Shown here in pieces: positions 1 through 11,755 of a DNA stretch of 64,000 bases (position 1 is the first letter of the stretch; every line of letters begins with the position of its first letter). This DNA comes from Inquilinus limosus DSM 16000. GTDB taxonomy: Bacteria > Pseudomonadota > Alphaproteobacteria > DSM-16000 > Inquilinaceae. The stretch spans positions 145,491 through 209,490 of the forward strand of contig NZ_AUHM01000013.1 in assembly GCF_000423185.1 (NCBI RefSeq), in the 5' to 3' direction. The translations under genes and the position numbers were made by a program. The notes under the pieces were generated by a model. It saw only the letters and a program-made list of their open reading frames with translations, did not search any database and was not told the origin of the DNA.

Positions 1-622
1 CCTGCAGGAAGCCGAGGAACAGCGGCGGGTCGCCCAGCGGCGTCAGGGCGCCGCCGATATTGCCGACCAGGAAGATGAAGAACACCACGGTGTGGACGCG
101 GAAGCGCCGGTTCTCGTTGGCGCGCAGCAGCGGCCGGATCAGCAGCATGCAGGCGCCGGTCGTGCCCATCCAGCTGGCGATCGCGGTGCCGATGAAAAGG
201 ATGCCGAGATTGACAACGGGCGTGCCGACCAGCGTGCCCTTGATCCGCACCCCGCCGGCGACGACGAACAGCGCCGCCAGCAGGATGATGAAGGGCAGAT
301 ATTCGGTCAGGGCGACGGCCACCACCTCGAACAGCGCCAGATCCGCGCCGTGGACGGCGGCGAAGGGCAGCAGGAAGGCCAGGCCCCAGAAGGCGGCGAT
401 CTTGCCGAAATGCCGGTGCCAGAAATGTGGCCGGATCAGCGGGAACAGCGCGATCGACAGCAGGATGCCGATGAAGGGGATGATCCAGGCGAGGCCGAGC
501 TCCGACCCGTCCAGATGCGGCGCCCCGTCGGAGGCCGCCCGGGCCGGTGCGATCGACATGAGCATCGCGGTCCCCGCCGCGATGCTTCCCAGGCAGCGGC
601 GGGCATGTCGGAGCACCGGCAT
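1..622 (-). CDS. Na+/H+ antiporter, NhaD/ArsB-like, N-terminal part
   Basis: This is the first ~207 residues of an inner-membrane cation/proton antiporter of the ion-transporter superfamily; the rest lies outside the window. The protein begins with a signal-like stretch ending near APARA, followed by several hydrophobic helices. The most telling motif, close to the window edge, is GNIGGALTPLGDPPLFLGFL, typical of NhaD-type and related 'sodium:proton antiporter' proteins. An ATG at 628 sits directly on the ribosome site AGAAGGG, whereas the ATG at 622 lies six bases after it, so 622 is the preferred start. It is divergent from the coxG-like gene, with 187 bases between. The exchanged ion cannot be told from sequence. 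The family call is fairly sure. Confidence 0.8.
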   Translation of the reverse strand, partial: MPVLRHARRCLGSIAAGTAMLMSIAPARAASDGAPHLDGSELGLAWIIPFIGILLSIALFPLIRPHFWHRHFGKIAAFWGLAFLLPFAAVHGADLALFEVVAVALTEYLPFIILLAALFVVAGGVRIKGTLVGTPVVNLGILFIGTAIASWMGTTGACMLLIRPLLRANENRRFRVHTVVFFIFLVGNIGGALTPLGDPPLFLGFLQ

Positions 623-809
623 GAACATCCCTTCTTGCTTCGTGATTTCGGCGGCCGGAGTATGGCGGCGAAGGCCGGTGCAGCCAACCTTTTCCGGCCG
701 CGATCGAGACGCTTCGGCCGGCACGCCCAAGGTAGGGTTGTCGCGCCCGGTGGCCCGCACTAGCTTCGACAGGACGGAGCCGACCGGCTCGAGACGAGGG
801 AATCACGCC

Positions 810-1583
810 ATGGAAATGACGGGCGAGCATCGGATCGCGGCGCCGCGGTCGGTGGTCTGGGAAGGACTGAACGACCCCGAGGTGCTGCGCCGGTCGATTC
901 CCGGCTGCGACAGCCTGGAGAAGACCTCGCCGACCGAGATGGCGGCGACCGTCACCGCCAAGGTCGGGCCGGTCAAGGCCACCTTCGCCGGCCAGGTCAC
1001 CCTGTCCAACCTGAACCCGCCCGAGAGCTACACCATCTCCGGCGAGGGCAAAGGCGGCGCCGCCGGCTTCGCCAAGGGCGGCGCCGACGTGAAGCTGGTC
1101 GAGGACGGCGACGGCACCCTGCTGCAATACACGGTGAAGGCCAATATCGGCGGCAAGCTGGCCCAGCTCGGCGCCCGGCTGATCGACGGCACCGCCAAGA
1201 AGATGGCCGACGACTTCTTCACCCGTTTCGCCGCCGAGATGGCGCAGCGCGCCGGAACCCCGACGCCCGCCCCCGCCGCGGAACCCCCGCCGGCCGAGCC
1301 GGCGCCCGAGATCCCGGTGCCGATCCCGGTCCCGACCGAGGAGACCATGACCCCGCCGAGTCCGGCCGAGGCGCCGAGCTTCGGCACCGCCGAGCCGGTG
1401 CCTGCGCCGCAGCCGGTGCCCGCCGCAGAGCCGACGCCGAAACCCGAGCCTGCCGCTGCCCAGCCGCCCCGCCCGGCGACGCCTTCCCCGCCCGCCGAGG
1501 AGCGGCGTGGCGGGCTGCCTCCGGCGGTCTGGATCACCGCCCTGGTCGTGATCGTGCTGGTGCTGCTGTATCTCTATTTGTAA
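810..1583 (+). CDS. coxG: CoxG-like SRPBCC membrane-anchor protein
   Basis: A protein of 257 residues. Residues ~1-150 form an SRPBCC/polyketide-cyclase-like domain typical of CO dehydrogenase subunit G (start [20 protein letters not shown], then GCDSLEK and [12 protein letters not shown]). A Pro/Ala/Glu-rich linker (~150-230) follows, and a single C-terminal membrane helix ([19 protein letters not shown]) ends the protein. In known cox systems CoxG helps attach the Mo-hydroxylase to the cytoplasmic membrane; the tail anchor here fits that role. It lies 147 bases upstream of the small subunit gene and is probably the first gene of the operon. ATG 810 is chosen because GACGAGGGA precedes it and the domain starts there, although the frame is open further upstream. 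Confidence 0.87.
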   Translation: MEMTGEHRIAAPRSVVWEGLNDPEVLRRSIPGCDSLEKTSPTEMAATVTAKVGPVKATFAGQVTLSNLNPPESYTISGEGKGGAAGFAKGGADVKLVEDGDGTLLQYTVKANIGGKLAQLGARLIDGTAKKMADDFFTRFAAEMAQRAGTPTPAPAAEPPPAEPAPEIPVPIPVPTEETMTPPSPAEAPSFGTAEPVPAPQPVPAAEPTPKPEPAAAQPPRPATPSPPAEERRGGLPPAVWITALVVIVLVLLYLYL

Positions 1584-1730
1584 CGCAGGCGGAACCGACC
1601 TTCGGCCCGCTTGACCGATCGTCGGACGAAACCTTAGCCTTCCTTCCGGGTGGCCCGATCGGGCACCGCAAGCGGCGTGCAACAGCCGCAGCCGGTGCCC
1701 GGCGGCCTGACGCCAGCTTGGGAGGAATGA

Positions 1731-2222
<492 letters not shown>

Positions 2223-2235
2223 GGGGGGCACGGTC

Positions 2236-4605
<2,370 letters not shown>

Positions 4606-4615
4606 GGAGACCACG

Positions 4616-5413
4616 ATGTACGCGTTCAACTATCACAAGGCGTCCTCCGCGGCCGACGCGGTGGCCAAGCTGACCGCCGCCGCGGACGGCAAGTTCCTGG
4701 CCGGCGGCATGACCCTGATCCCGACGCTGAAGCAGCGCCTGGCCTCGCCCTCCGACGTCGTCGACCTCGGCGGCGCGGCGGAGCTGAAGGGGATCAAGGA
4801 GGAGAGTGGCGGCCTGACCATCGGCGCGATGACCACCCACGCCGATGTCGCCGCCTCCGACGTCGTGAAGCGGGTGATCCCCGCCCTCGCCGCCCTGGCC
4901 GGCGACATCGGCGACGCCCAGGTGCGCAATCGCGGCACCCTCGGCGGCTCGGTCGCCAACAACGATCCCAGCGCCGACTACCCGGCGGCGGTGCTGGCGC
5001 TCGGGGCGACGGTGCGCACGACCAAGCGCGAGATCGCGGCCGACGACTTCTTCCAGGGCCTGTTCACCACGGCGCTGGAGGAGGACGAGCTGATCACCGC
5101 GGTCCACTTCCCGAAGCCGGAAAAGGCGACCTACGTCAAGTTCGACAACCCAGCCAGCCGCTACGCCATGGTCGGGGTGTTCGTGACCAGGACCGCCGGC
5201 GGCATCCGCCTCGCCGTCACCGGCGCCGGGTCGGACGGCGTGTTCCGCTGGGCCGAGGCCGAGCAGGCGCTGGCCGGCAATTTCTCGGCCGCAGCGCTGG
5301 ACGGGCTGTCGGTCGATCCCGCCGGCATGAATGGCGACATCCATGGCTCGGCCGAATATCGGGCTCATCTGGTCAAGGTGATGGCCAAGCGCGCGGTCCA
5401 GGCCGCCGGCTGA
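4616..5413 (+). CDS. coxM: Mo-hydroxylase medium subunit, FAD-binding (CoxM-like)
   Basis: Flavin subunit of the same hydroxylase, 265 residues, slightly shorter than the ~288 of classical CoxM. The FAD pyrophosphate motifs of the family are visible: AGGMTLIP (residues ~28-35) and RNRGTLGGS (~104-112). FAD passes electrons from the Fe-S clusters to quinone or another acceptor. It is the last gene of the structural operon: a strong GC hairpin begins 20 bases after the stop. Gene order here is G-S-L-M rather than the M-S-L order of Oligotropha; both orders are common in form II loci. Confidence 0.93.
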   Translation: MYAFNYHKASSAADAVAKLTAAADGKFLAGGMTLIPTLKQRLASPSDVVDLGGAAELKGIKEESGGLTIGAMTTHADVAASDVVKRVIPALAALAGDIGDAQVRNRGTLGGSVANNDPSADYPAAVLALGATVRTTKREIAADDFFQGLFTTALEEDELITAVHFPKPEKATYVKFDNPASRYAMVGVFVTRTAGGIRLAVTGAGSDGVFRWAEAEQALAGNFSAAALDGLSVDPAGMNGDIHGSAEYRAHLVKVMAKRAVQAAG

Positions 5414-5433
5414 GTCCTCTTTGAGCCATCGAA

Positions 5434-5465
5434 CGGCCCTCCGGGACCATCCCGGCGGGCCGTTT
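5434..5465. terminator. Rho-independent terminator shared by coxM-like and thaumatin-like genes
   Basis: The left arm CGGCCCTCCGGGA (5434-5446) pairs with the right arm TCCCGGCGGGCCG (5450-5462), with one mismatch and a very short loop, and is followed by TTTCG. It lies between two convergent genes (ends 5413 and 5468) and could act on both strands, though the T run is short. Confidence 0.7.
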
Positions 5466-5467
5466 CG

Positions 5468-6676
5468 CTAGCTGGCGCTGGGGCAGCGACACATCGTCGG
5501 ATCGGCGCCGCAGGCCGCTTCCGTGGTCGGGCAGGCGACGCCGCCCGGGCAGATGTCGCCGAGCTGCGGGTTGCAGAAGGTTGCCGGCTGGCGCTGCGGC
5601 GGCAGCTCCGGACCCGTGCCCGAGGGGCAGAACACCATCTCGTACTGCACCGTCGCCGCGCAGTTCACCGCACCGACGCCATCGTCATAGGCGTAGGCGT
5701 AGGAATTGCAGACCTCGTGGACGGTGTTCACGTAGTTGGTCTTCGGCGCCACCGCCGGGATCGGCGTGCCACCGATGGTCTTGCCGGTCGAGCTGCATTG
5801 CTGTGGCGACACCGACCAGGGCTCGCCGGCCGCGGTGGGGCAGCAATAGAGCTGGGCCTGGTCGGACTCCGGCGTCAGGTTCCCGAACTGCTCGCTGCGG
5901 CCCAGCCACTGACCACTGGTCAACAGCGTGCACGGGCTGAAGCAGCCGACCACCTTGGACGTGTCGGTGTAGGCGCCATAGGCGAGCGACAGGTCGGATA
6001 CGGCGATGCCGTTGATCTCCGGATAGGTGCCCGCCGAGGACAGGTCTTCGCCCGTCGGGCATTGCCCAACATCGAGGCCGCTGCAGTCGATCTTCGTCAC
6101 CGGCTTGCCGCCCTGGTCGGTGCAGCTGCCGTTCGGATCGTTCTTGACCAGGACCGTGTAGGCGAAGGTGTAGCCGTCGACCGCCGAGGCGTCCCAGGAG
6201 GTCGTGGCCGGCAGCGGCTGCTGGTTCGACGGGTTCAGCGCGCACTGGCTAGAATCATCCAGCTGGCACCCCCATGTGGCCTCGAACTTGCTGTCGATCG
6301 GCGAGTCGTAGACCGTCTGCGTGGTCTGGTCGCCGCCGCTGACCGCGTTCGACACCCCCACGCTCTCGCCGATGCCGCAGTTCCACCCCTTGCTGTCGCA
6401 GGCCGCCTTGGCCCAGAACCGGGTGGAGGCCAGCCCGGCCTCGGGAATCGAGTAATCGTAGGATGCTCCTTGAGCGATCGGCACCACCACCGGGTCGTTC
6501 GTCCGATGGGCGTCATCCTGCTGGATCCAGATCGGATAGGGGCACTGGTTGGTCACTCGTAGGAGGCTCGTCTGCGTCTGCGCCAAGGCGCCGTCGGCGA
6601 CCAGCAGCAAGGTCGCGAGGATCGCGGTCCCGCGGCGGATGCGCGCTGCGGGGAAGGCCGGGAATTCGGTCGTCAT
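5468..6676 (-). CDS. Secreted thaumatin-like protein with Cys-rich C-terminus
   Basis: A 402-residue exported protein with signal peptide residues ~1-32 (cut after GALA). The mature N-terminus RVTNQCPYPIWIQ matches the start of thaumatin/osmotin domains (N-x-C-x-x-x-x-W). Near the domain end VCNSYAYAYDDGVGAVNC followed by EMVFCP matches the plant CPxAYSYAYDD...FxCP hallmark. About 22 cysteines are present, an even number consistent with disulfide bonds; a further ~45-residue Cys-rich tail (CNPQLGDICPGG...CRC) follows the thaumatin domain. Plant homologues are antifungal glucan-binding defence proteins; the bacterial role is unknown. It is a monocistronic minus-strand gene inserted between the two cox blocks. 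The fold call is fairly sure, the function is not. Confidence 0.75.
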   Translation of the reverse strand: MTTEFPAFPAARIRRGTAILATLLLVADGALAQTQTSLLRVTNQCPYPIWIQQDDAHRTNDPVVVPIAQGASYDYSIPEAGLASTRFWAKAACDSKGWNCGIGESVGVSNAVSGGDQTTQTVYDSPIDSKFEATWGCQLDDSSQCALNPSNQQPLPATTSWDASAVDGYTFAYTVLVKNDPNGSCTDQGGKPVTKIDCSGLDVGQCPTGEDLSSAGTYPEINGIAVSDLSLAYGAYTDTSKVVGCFSPCTLLTSGQWLGRSEQFGNLTPESDQAQLYCCPTAAGEPWSVSPQQCSSTGKTIGGTPIPAVAPKTNYVNTVHEVCNSYAYAYDDGVGAVNCAATVQYEMVFCPSGTGPELPPQRQPATFCNPQLGDICPGGVACPTTEAACGADPTMCRCPSAS

Positions 6677-6777
6677 GGTCCATGCCCCTGCTGTTCTCTG
6701 GCCACAGGCTCACCGGACAGGGACGTGCGCCGAGACCAGGTGTGAACCCGGCCGGACGGCCTCTTCCCGAAACGGCG

Positions 6778-8004
6778 ATGACGCTTCATCCTACCAGGAT
6801 GCTCGATTCCGCCGAGATCATCTGCTGGCTGCTCGGGCCCGCACGCGCCCTGCCCTCGCCGGCCCCGCTGCTGCAGGAGCTGGCCCAGCGCCTCGTCCAG
6901 GCCGGCTATCCGCTGTGGCGGCTGACCTTCCACCTGCCGCAGTTCCACCCGCTGATCAGCGCCGCCACCTATGAGTGGCGGGCCTCGGCCCCTGAGGCGC
7001 GCGAGATCCGGTTCGAGCGCGAGCGGGCCGACGGCGAGATGTATCACAACAGCCCGATCGGGGAGATGCACCGGACGGGCGCGATGGTCCGACGGCGGCT
7101 GACCGGCCCCGAGGCCAATATCGAGTTCCCGCTGCTGGCGGAACTGCACGCCGAGGGAGCGGCGGACTATGTGCTGATGCCGATGCGTTTCGGCACCGAC
7201 CAGCGGACCACCGGCTTCGGCATGGTCTCCGACATTCCGGATGGATTTTCGGACGATCAGATCGCTCTGGTGCAGCACATCCTGCCCGCGCTCGGCGCCG
7301 TCTGCGAGATCATGGTCGACCGGCAGAAGATGGCGCATCTGCTCGACACCTATGTCGGGCGCGAGGCCAGCCGGCGGATCCTGGAGGGCGAGGTGGTGCG
7401 CGGCGGCGCCCGGTCGCTGGAGGCGGTGATCCTGTTCTGCGACATGCGCGGCTTCACCGCCCGGGCCGAGGCGACGCCGCGCGATGCCCTGCTGCAGCTG
7501 ATGAACGAGTACTTCACCATCGTCGTCGGCGCGGTGCACGGCGCCGGCGGCGAGGTGCTGAAGTTCATGGGCGACGGCGTCCTCGCCATCTTCCGCCTCG
7601 GCGACGGCGAGGCGGCGGAGGAAGCCTGCGCCCGCGGCCTGATCGGCGCTCTGGACGCCTTCGCCGGCCTCGACGCCCTGAACGACCGCCGCCGGGCCGA
7701 GGGGCTGGACGCGATCGAGGCGGGAATCGCGCTGCATGTCGGCGAGGTGATCTTCGGCAATATCGGCGCGCCGGACCGGCTCGACTTCACCGTGGTCGGG
7801 CCGGAGGTGAACCGGGCGGCGCGTATCGAGCAAATGACCAAGCTGATCGGCCGGCGCATCCTGACCTCGTCCCGCTTCGCCGAGCTGTGCCCGGTGCGCC
7901 TGATCTCCTGCGGCACCCGCCGCCTGCGCGGCGTGCCGCAGCCGCAGGAGCTGTTCACGCCGGCCGCCGAGCTGCGCGGCGAGACGATTCCCAACGCGGC
8001 GTAG
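6778..8004 (+). CDS. Class III adenylate/guanylate cyclase
   Basis: A 408-residue protein with an uncharacterised N-terminal ~185-residue domain (no membrane helix, possibly a sensory/GAF-like module seen in many Rhizobiales cyclases) and a C-terminal class III cyclase domain (~210-390). The metal aspartates are D222 (FCDMRGFTA) and D266 (FMGDGVLAIF), and the purine-binding lysine is K262. The position usually Asp in class IIIa enzymes is Thr338 (LDFTVVGPEVN), as in class IIIb cyclases, which are often bicarbonate-responsive. ATG 6778 gives MTLHPTRML; the second ATG at 6799 is possible. It is divergent from the thaumatin-like gene (101 bases between) and convergent with the SDR gene. Product cAMP is likely, cGMP not excluded. 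Confidence 0.88.
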   Translation: MTLHPTRMLDSAEIICWLLGPARALPSPAPLLQELAQRLVQAGYPLWRLTFHLPQFHPLISAATYEWRASAPEAREIRFERERADGEMYHNSPIGEMHRTGAMVRRRLTGPEANIEFPLLAELHAEGAADYVLMPMRFGTDQRTTGFGMVSDIPDGFSDDQIALVQHILPALGAVCEIMVDRQKMAHLLDTYVGREASRRILEGEVVRGGARSLEAVILFCDMRGFTARAEATPRDALLQLMNEYFTIVVGAVHGAGGEVLKFMGDGVLAIFRLGDGEAAEEACARGLIGALDAFAGLDALNDRRRAEGLDAIEAGIALHVGEVIFGNIGAPDRLDFTVVGPEVNRAARIEQMTKLIGRRILTSSRFAELCPVRLISCGTRRLRGVPQPQELFTPAAELRGETIPNAA

Positions 8005-8020
8005 CTCCGCTAAGACGACC

Positions 8021-8758
8021 TCAGGAAAACAGCGAGCCGCCGTTGACCGCGATCGTCTGGCCGGTCATGTAGCCGTTGCCCGCGAGCAGCAGGACCGCCT
8101 GCGCGATCTCGTCACCCGTTCCGGTTCGCCCGACCGGAATGCGGGCGGCAGCACCGGCCTCGATCAGCGGCCTCCCCATCTCCGTGTCGATCAGGCCCGG
8201 CGCCACGGCGTTGACCGTCACGCCCTCCGGCGCGAGCCGCAGGGCATAGCCGCGCGTCAGGCCTTCGAGCCCGGCCTTGGATGCGGCATAGGCAATGCTG
8301 ACCGAGCCGGAGCCGATGCGGGCTCCGATCGAGGAGATATTGACGATCCGGCCCCAGCGCCGCGCCCGCATGCCCGGCAGGACGGCCTGGGTGCAGAGAA
8401 AGGCGGATTTCAGATTGACCGCGATGGCGCGGTCGAAATCCTCTTCCGTGATGTCGTCGAGGCCGCGGACAGCCGCCATGCCGGCATTGTTGACCAGGAT
8501 GTCGACCGGGCCGAGCTGTTCCTCCACGTCACGGACCATGTTCTGCACCGCGGTTCGAAGCGAAACGTCGGCGCCGAAAGCGGCGGCGCGGCCACCGCCT
8601 TTGCGAATGGCTTCGACGACGACCTCCGCCTCCTCGGCACGGCTGCGATAGTTCACGGCGACCGCAGACCCCGCCTCGGCCAAGGCCAGGGCGACCGCCT
8701 TGCCGATGCCGCGCGAGCCGCCGGTGACCAGGGCCACCCGGTTCTTCAGGTCAGTCAT
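8021..8758 (-). CDS. Short-chain dehydrogenase/reductase, FabG-like
   Basis: A 245-residue classical SDR. The cofactor motif is TGGSRGIGKA (residues ~12-21), followed by NNAG, the catalytic serine in NISSIG, and YAASK with Tyr and Lys four apart. The nucleotide loop NYRSRAE suggests NADPH preference. The end VNGGSLFS is typical of the FabG/3-oxoacyl reductase clade, but the real substrate is open. It lies 23 bases downstream of the aminotransferase gene on the same strand and is probably co-transcribed with it, so it may act on a product of that enzyme or be unrelated. Confidence 0.9.
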   Translation of the reverse strand: MTDLKNRVALVTGGSRGIGKAVALALAEAGSAVAVNYRSRAEEAEVVVEAIRKGGGRAAAFGADVSLRTAVQNMVRDVEEQLGPVDILVNNAGMAAVRGLDDITEEDFDRAIAVNLKSAFLCTQAVLPGMRARRWGRIVNISSIGARIGSGSVSIAYAASKAGLEGLTRGYALRLAPEGVTVNAVAPGLIDTEMGRPLIEAGAAARIPVGRTGTGDEIAQAVLLLAGNGYMTGQTIAVNGGSLFS

Positions 8759-8781
8759 GCCCTGCAGTCTAACACCCGAAC

Positions 8782-10095
8782 CTACCCGGCGGTCGAGCCG
8801 GTGACGGCGGCCAGCGCCTGCACCAGACGATCGAGATCGGCCTCCTGCGTGTAGAGGGCCGGCGTCACCCGGATGCACTGGCCGGCCGCGACGCCGGCGC
8901 GCCGCACCGTCAGGACGCCATGCGTGTCGCGCAGCGTCGCCACGATCGCGTCGTTCGCCGCCTTGTCGGACCGCCCCGCCAGGCGGAACGAGGTGATCGC
9001 GCCATAGCTGCCGGGCTCGTCCGGGGTCAGGATCTGCAGGTCCTTGAACCCTTTGGCCCGCGACACCCAATAGTCGCGCAGATGGCGCAGCCGCGCCTGC
9101 TTCCGAGCCGCGCCGATCTCCTGGTGCAGGGCGATCGCCTGCGGCACGGCCAGCACCGCGGCGAAGTTCACCGTGCCGGTGTGGACACGGGAGCGGATAT
9201 CGGCCTCCGGCCAGTCCTCGTCGGCCATGTCGCGATCGATGTCGGGCAGCCGGTCCTTGCGGATATAAAGGAAGCCCACGCCCAGCGGCGCGCCGATCCA
9301 TTTGTGCAGGTTGAAGCCGACGAAATCGGCGCCGAGATCGGTCACTGCGAAGTCGATCTGGCCCCAGGAATGGGCGGCATCGACGATCACATCCACGCCG
9401 CGCGCCTTGGCCATGGCCGCGATCTCGGCGACCGGGATCACGAGTCCGGTGCGGTGGCTGAGCTGGGTCAGCAGCAGCAGGCGCGCCTTGGGGTTGGCGG
9501 CGAGGACCTGCTCATAGGCGTCCAGCACGGCCTGGCGCGTCGCCGGCTCCGGCAGCGCGAACTTCACCACCTCGACGCCGCGTCGGGCCTTCAGCGCGTT
9601 CATCGCGTACTGCATCGAATCATAGTCGAGATCGGAATAGATCACCGCGTCGCCTGGCTGCAGCCGGTTGTAGTTGCCGATCAGCAGTTGCAGCGCCTCG
9701 GTCGCGCCGCGGGTCAGGGCGATCTCCTCCGGCGCCGCGCCGACCGCCATGGCTACGGCCTGCCGAACCTTCTCCAGATCCGCGCCCGACTTGGCCCGCG
9801 CGTAGAAGGAGTTGTCGCGGTTGACCATGTCGGTCAGGCGCAGGTACTCGCGCCGCACCGGCTCGGCCATGATGCCCCAGTAGCCGTTCTCCAGATTGGT
9901 GATCTCGCCGGTCACCGCATAGAGCTTGCGCACCTCGTCCCAATAGGCGCCTTTCCGGGCGAGATCGGCTGCGGTTCCCTCGGGCGCGGCCGGAAGCACG
10001 GCCGCGTCGGCGGTCCCGGTGCGCGTCAGCGCCGCAGCGGCGACCAGGCTGCCGACCAGGGTCCGCCGGCGGATCGCGAAGGCAGTGTCGATCAT
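8782..10095 (-). CDS. Class V aminotransferase (isopenicillin-N-epimerase-like) with Tat signal
   Basis: A 437-residue PLP enzyme. Residues 1-32 look like a twin-arginine signal: basic RRRTLVGS, an Ala-rich hydrophobic stretch, then TADA. Catalytic-domain landmarks are TRGATEAL (phosphate loop), VDAAHSWGQ (PLP-N1 aspartate) and NLHKWIGAP, whose lysine forms the Schiff base. Relatives include isopenicillin N epimerases and cysteine desulfurase-like proteins; several bacterial members carry a Tat leader and probably load PLP before export to the periplasm. Substrate unknown. It is first gene of a two-gene minus-strand unit with the SDR, divergent from the coxD-like gene. Confidence 0.87.
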   Translation of the reverse strand: MIDTAFAIRRRTLVGSLVAAAALTRTGTADAAVLPAAPEGTAADLARKGAYWDEVRKLYAVTGEITNLENGYWGIMAEPVRREYLRLTDMVNRDNSFYARAKSGADLEKVRQAVAMAVGAAPEEIALTRGATEALQLLIGNYNRLQPGDAVIYSDLDYDSMQYAMNALKARRGVEVVKFALPEPATRQAVLDAYEQVLAANPKARLLLLTQLSHRTGLVIPVAEIAAMAKARGVDVIVDAAHSWGQIDFAVTDLGADFVGFNLHKWIGAPLGVGFLYIRKDRLPDIDRDMADEDWPEADIRSRVHTGTVNFAAVLAVPQAIALHQEIGAARKQARLRHLRDYWVSRAKGFKDLQILTPDEPGSYGAITSFRLAGRSDKAANDAIVATLRDTHGVLTVRRAGVAAGQCIRVTPALYTQEADLDRLVQALAAVTGSTAG

Positions 10096-10250
10096 CGGTC
10101 TCTCCCTTTTCGAAGTCGCCGGAAGGAACCATGTCGGTGGCGAAGGATTGACGACGGGCCAATGACAGCTCGGTGACGGCCCGCGGCAGTGGTGAGACTG
10201 GCCCCTGCCCGTCCATGCCCGTATTCTGCCGGAAAACTGGGATTCGTCCG

Positions 10251-11192
10251 ATGAACGCTGCCGCCCTGCCCGCCTCCGTCGAGGAGACCCTCGCCCTGCT
10301 GTCGCGCGGCGACTATGTCGCCGACCGGCCGCTGGCGACCGCGCTGTTCCTCGCCCTCAGGCTGAAGCGGCCGCTGTTCCTGGAGGGCGAGGCCGGCGTC
10401 GGCAAGACCGAGATCGCCAAGGTGCTGGCCACGACGCTGGGCCGGCGCCTGGTCCGGCTGCAGTGCTATGAAGGCCTCGACATCGCCGCTGCGGTCTATG
10501 AGTGGAACTACCAGCGCCAGATGCTGGAGATCCGCCTGGCCGAGGCCGGCGGCATGCAAGACCGCGACCAGCTGTCCAGCGACATCTTCGCCGAGCGTTT
10601 CCTGATCCGCCGTCCGCTCTTACAGGCGCTGGAGCCGGATGTCGCCGGCCCGGCCGTGCTGCTGATCGACGAGTTGGACCGCACCGACGAACCCTTCGAG
10701 GCCTTCCTCCTGGAGGTGCTGTCCGATTTCCAGGTGACGATCCCGGAGCTCGGCACCATCAAGGCGGCCGAGCCGCCGATCGTCATCGTCACCTCGAACC
10801 GCACCCGCGAGATCCACGACGCGCTGAAGCGCCGCTGCTTCTACCACTGGGTCGACTATCCGACGGCGGAGCGCGAGCGCGCCATCCTGCACGCCAAGGC
10901 GCCGAACACGCCGGAGGCGCTGAGCGCCCAGATTGTCGCCTTCGTGCAGAAGCTGCGCCGGATGGACCTGTTCAAGCAGCCGGGCGTGGCCGAGACTCTG
11001 GACTGGGCCCAGGCGCTGACCGAGCTGGACGTGCTGGAGCTGGACCCCGACGTGGTGCGCGACACGCTCGGCACCATCCTGAAATACCAGGACGACATCG
11101 AGCGCATCCAGGGCGCCGAGGCGGCGCGGCTCCTGTCCGAGATGCGGGCGGAGATCAACGCCGCGGCCGCCGCGGTGTCGATGCCGGTATGA
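10251..11192 (+). CDS. coxD: MoxR-family AAA+ ATPase, CoxD-like
   Basis: A 313-residue AAA+ chaperone. Walker A is GEAGVGKTE (residues ~45-53), Walker B LLIDELDRTDEPFEAF, sensor 1 IVIVTSNRTREIHDALKRR. In Oligotropha CoxD is needed to build the Cu-Mo site and works with the VWA protein CoxE; by homology this protein would activate the form II hydroxylase encoded at 1.7-5.4 kb. ATG 10251 (MNAAALPASVEETL) is preferred because family similarity begins there; the upstream in-frame codons look noncoding. Its stop overlaps the start of the acetyltransferase gene (ATGA), implying coupled translation. Confidence 0.92.
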   Translation: MNAAALPASVEETLALLSRGDYVADRPLATALFLALRLKRPLFLEGEAGVGKTEIAKVLATTLGRRLVRLQCYEGLDIAAAVYEWNYQRQMLEIRLAEAGGMQDRDQLSSDIFAERFLIRRPLLQALEPDVAGPAVLLIDELDRTDEPFEAFLLEVLSDFQVTIPELGTIKAAEPPIVIVTSNRTREIHDALKRRCFYHWVDYPTAERERAILHAKAPNTPEALSAQIVAFVQKLRRMDLFKQPGVAETLDWAQALTELDVLELDPDVVRDTLGTILKYQDDIERIQGAEAARLLSEMRAEINAAAAAVSMPV

Positions 11193-11755
11193 GCGACGGC
11201 GGATTCGCCCCGATCCCGACCGACCGCCTGCTCCTGCGGCGTTTCGCGGCGCGGGATGCCGAGACGTTCCGCGCCTATCGAGACGATCCCGAGATCGCGC
11301 GCTGGCAGGGCTGGGACGGCTGCAGCCGGGAGGAGGCCGGGGCCTTCGTCGCCGAGATGGAAGCCGCCCCTTACGGCCGGCCGGGCCGATGGTTTCAGAT
11401 CGCCGTAGCCGACCGGGCGGACGACCGGCTGCTGGGCGACATCGGCGTTCATGTCCTCGCCGCGGAGCCGCGGCTGTCGGAGCTCGGCGTCACCTTCGCC
11501 CGCGGCGCCCAGGGACGCGGCCATGCGACCGAGGCGCTACGGGCCCTGATCCGCCGTCTGTTCACGGAGGAGACCCGGCACCGGCTGCACGCGTCGATCG
11601 ATCCGCGCAACGCCCGCTCCGTCGCCCTGTTCGAGCGGCTGGGCTTCCGACGCGAGTCGCATTTCCGGCGCTCGGTCTGGGCCAAGGGCGAGTGGTGCGA
11701 CGACGTCGTTTACGCGCTGCTGGCCGAGGAGTGGAGCGGCCGACATGCCGGCTGA
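11189..11755 (+). CDS. GNAT acetyltransferase, RimJ/RimL-like, between coxD and coxE
   Basis: An 188-residue Acetyltransf_3-type GNAT. TDRLLLRRF opens the fold (residues ~11-19), the acetyl-CoA pyrophosphate loop is QGRGHATEAL (~109-118), and ASIDPRNARSVALFERLGF is the usual C-terminal strand-helix. RimJ/RimL-type enzymes acetylate protein N-termini or small amines. The gene overlaps coxD by 4 bases and coxE by 11, so it is translated as part of the maturation operon. No GNAT is part of the described cox set, so a role in modifying CoxD, CoxE or a cofactor intermediate is conceivable but unproven; it may also be a passenger. Confidence 0.88.
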   Translation: MSDGGFAPIPTDRLLLRRFAARDAETFRAYRDDPEIARWQGWDGCSREEAGAFVAEMEAAPYGRPGRWFQIAVADRADDRLLGDIGVHVLAAEPRLSELGVTFARGAQGRGHATEALRALIRRLFTEETRHRLHASIDPRNARSVALFERLGFRRESHFRRSVWAKGEWCDDVVYALLAEEWSGRHAG

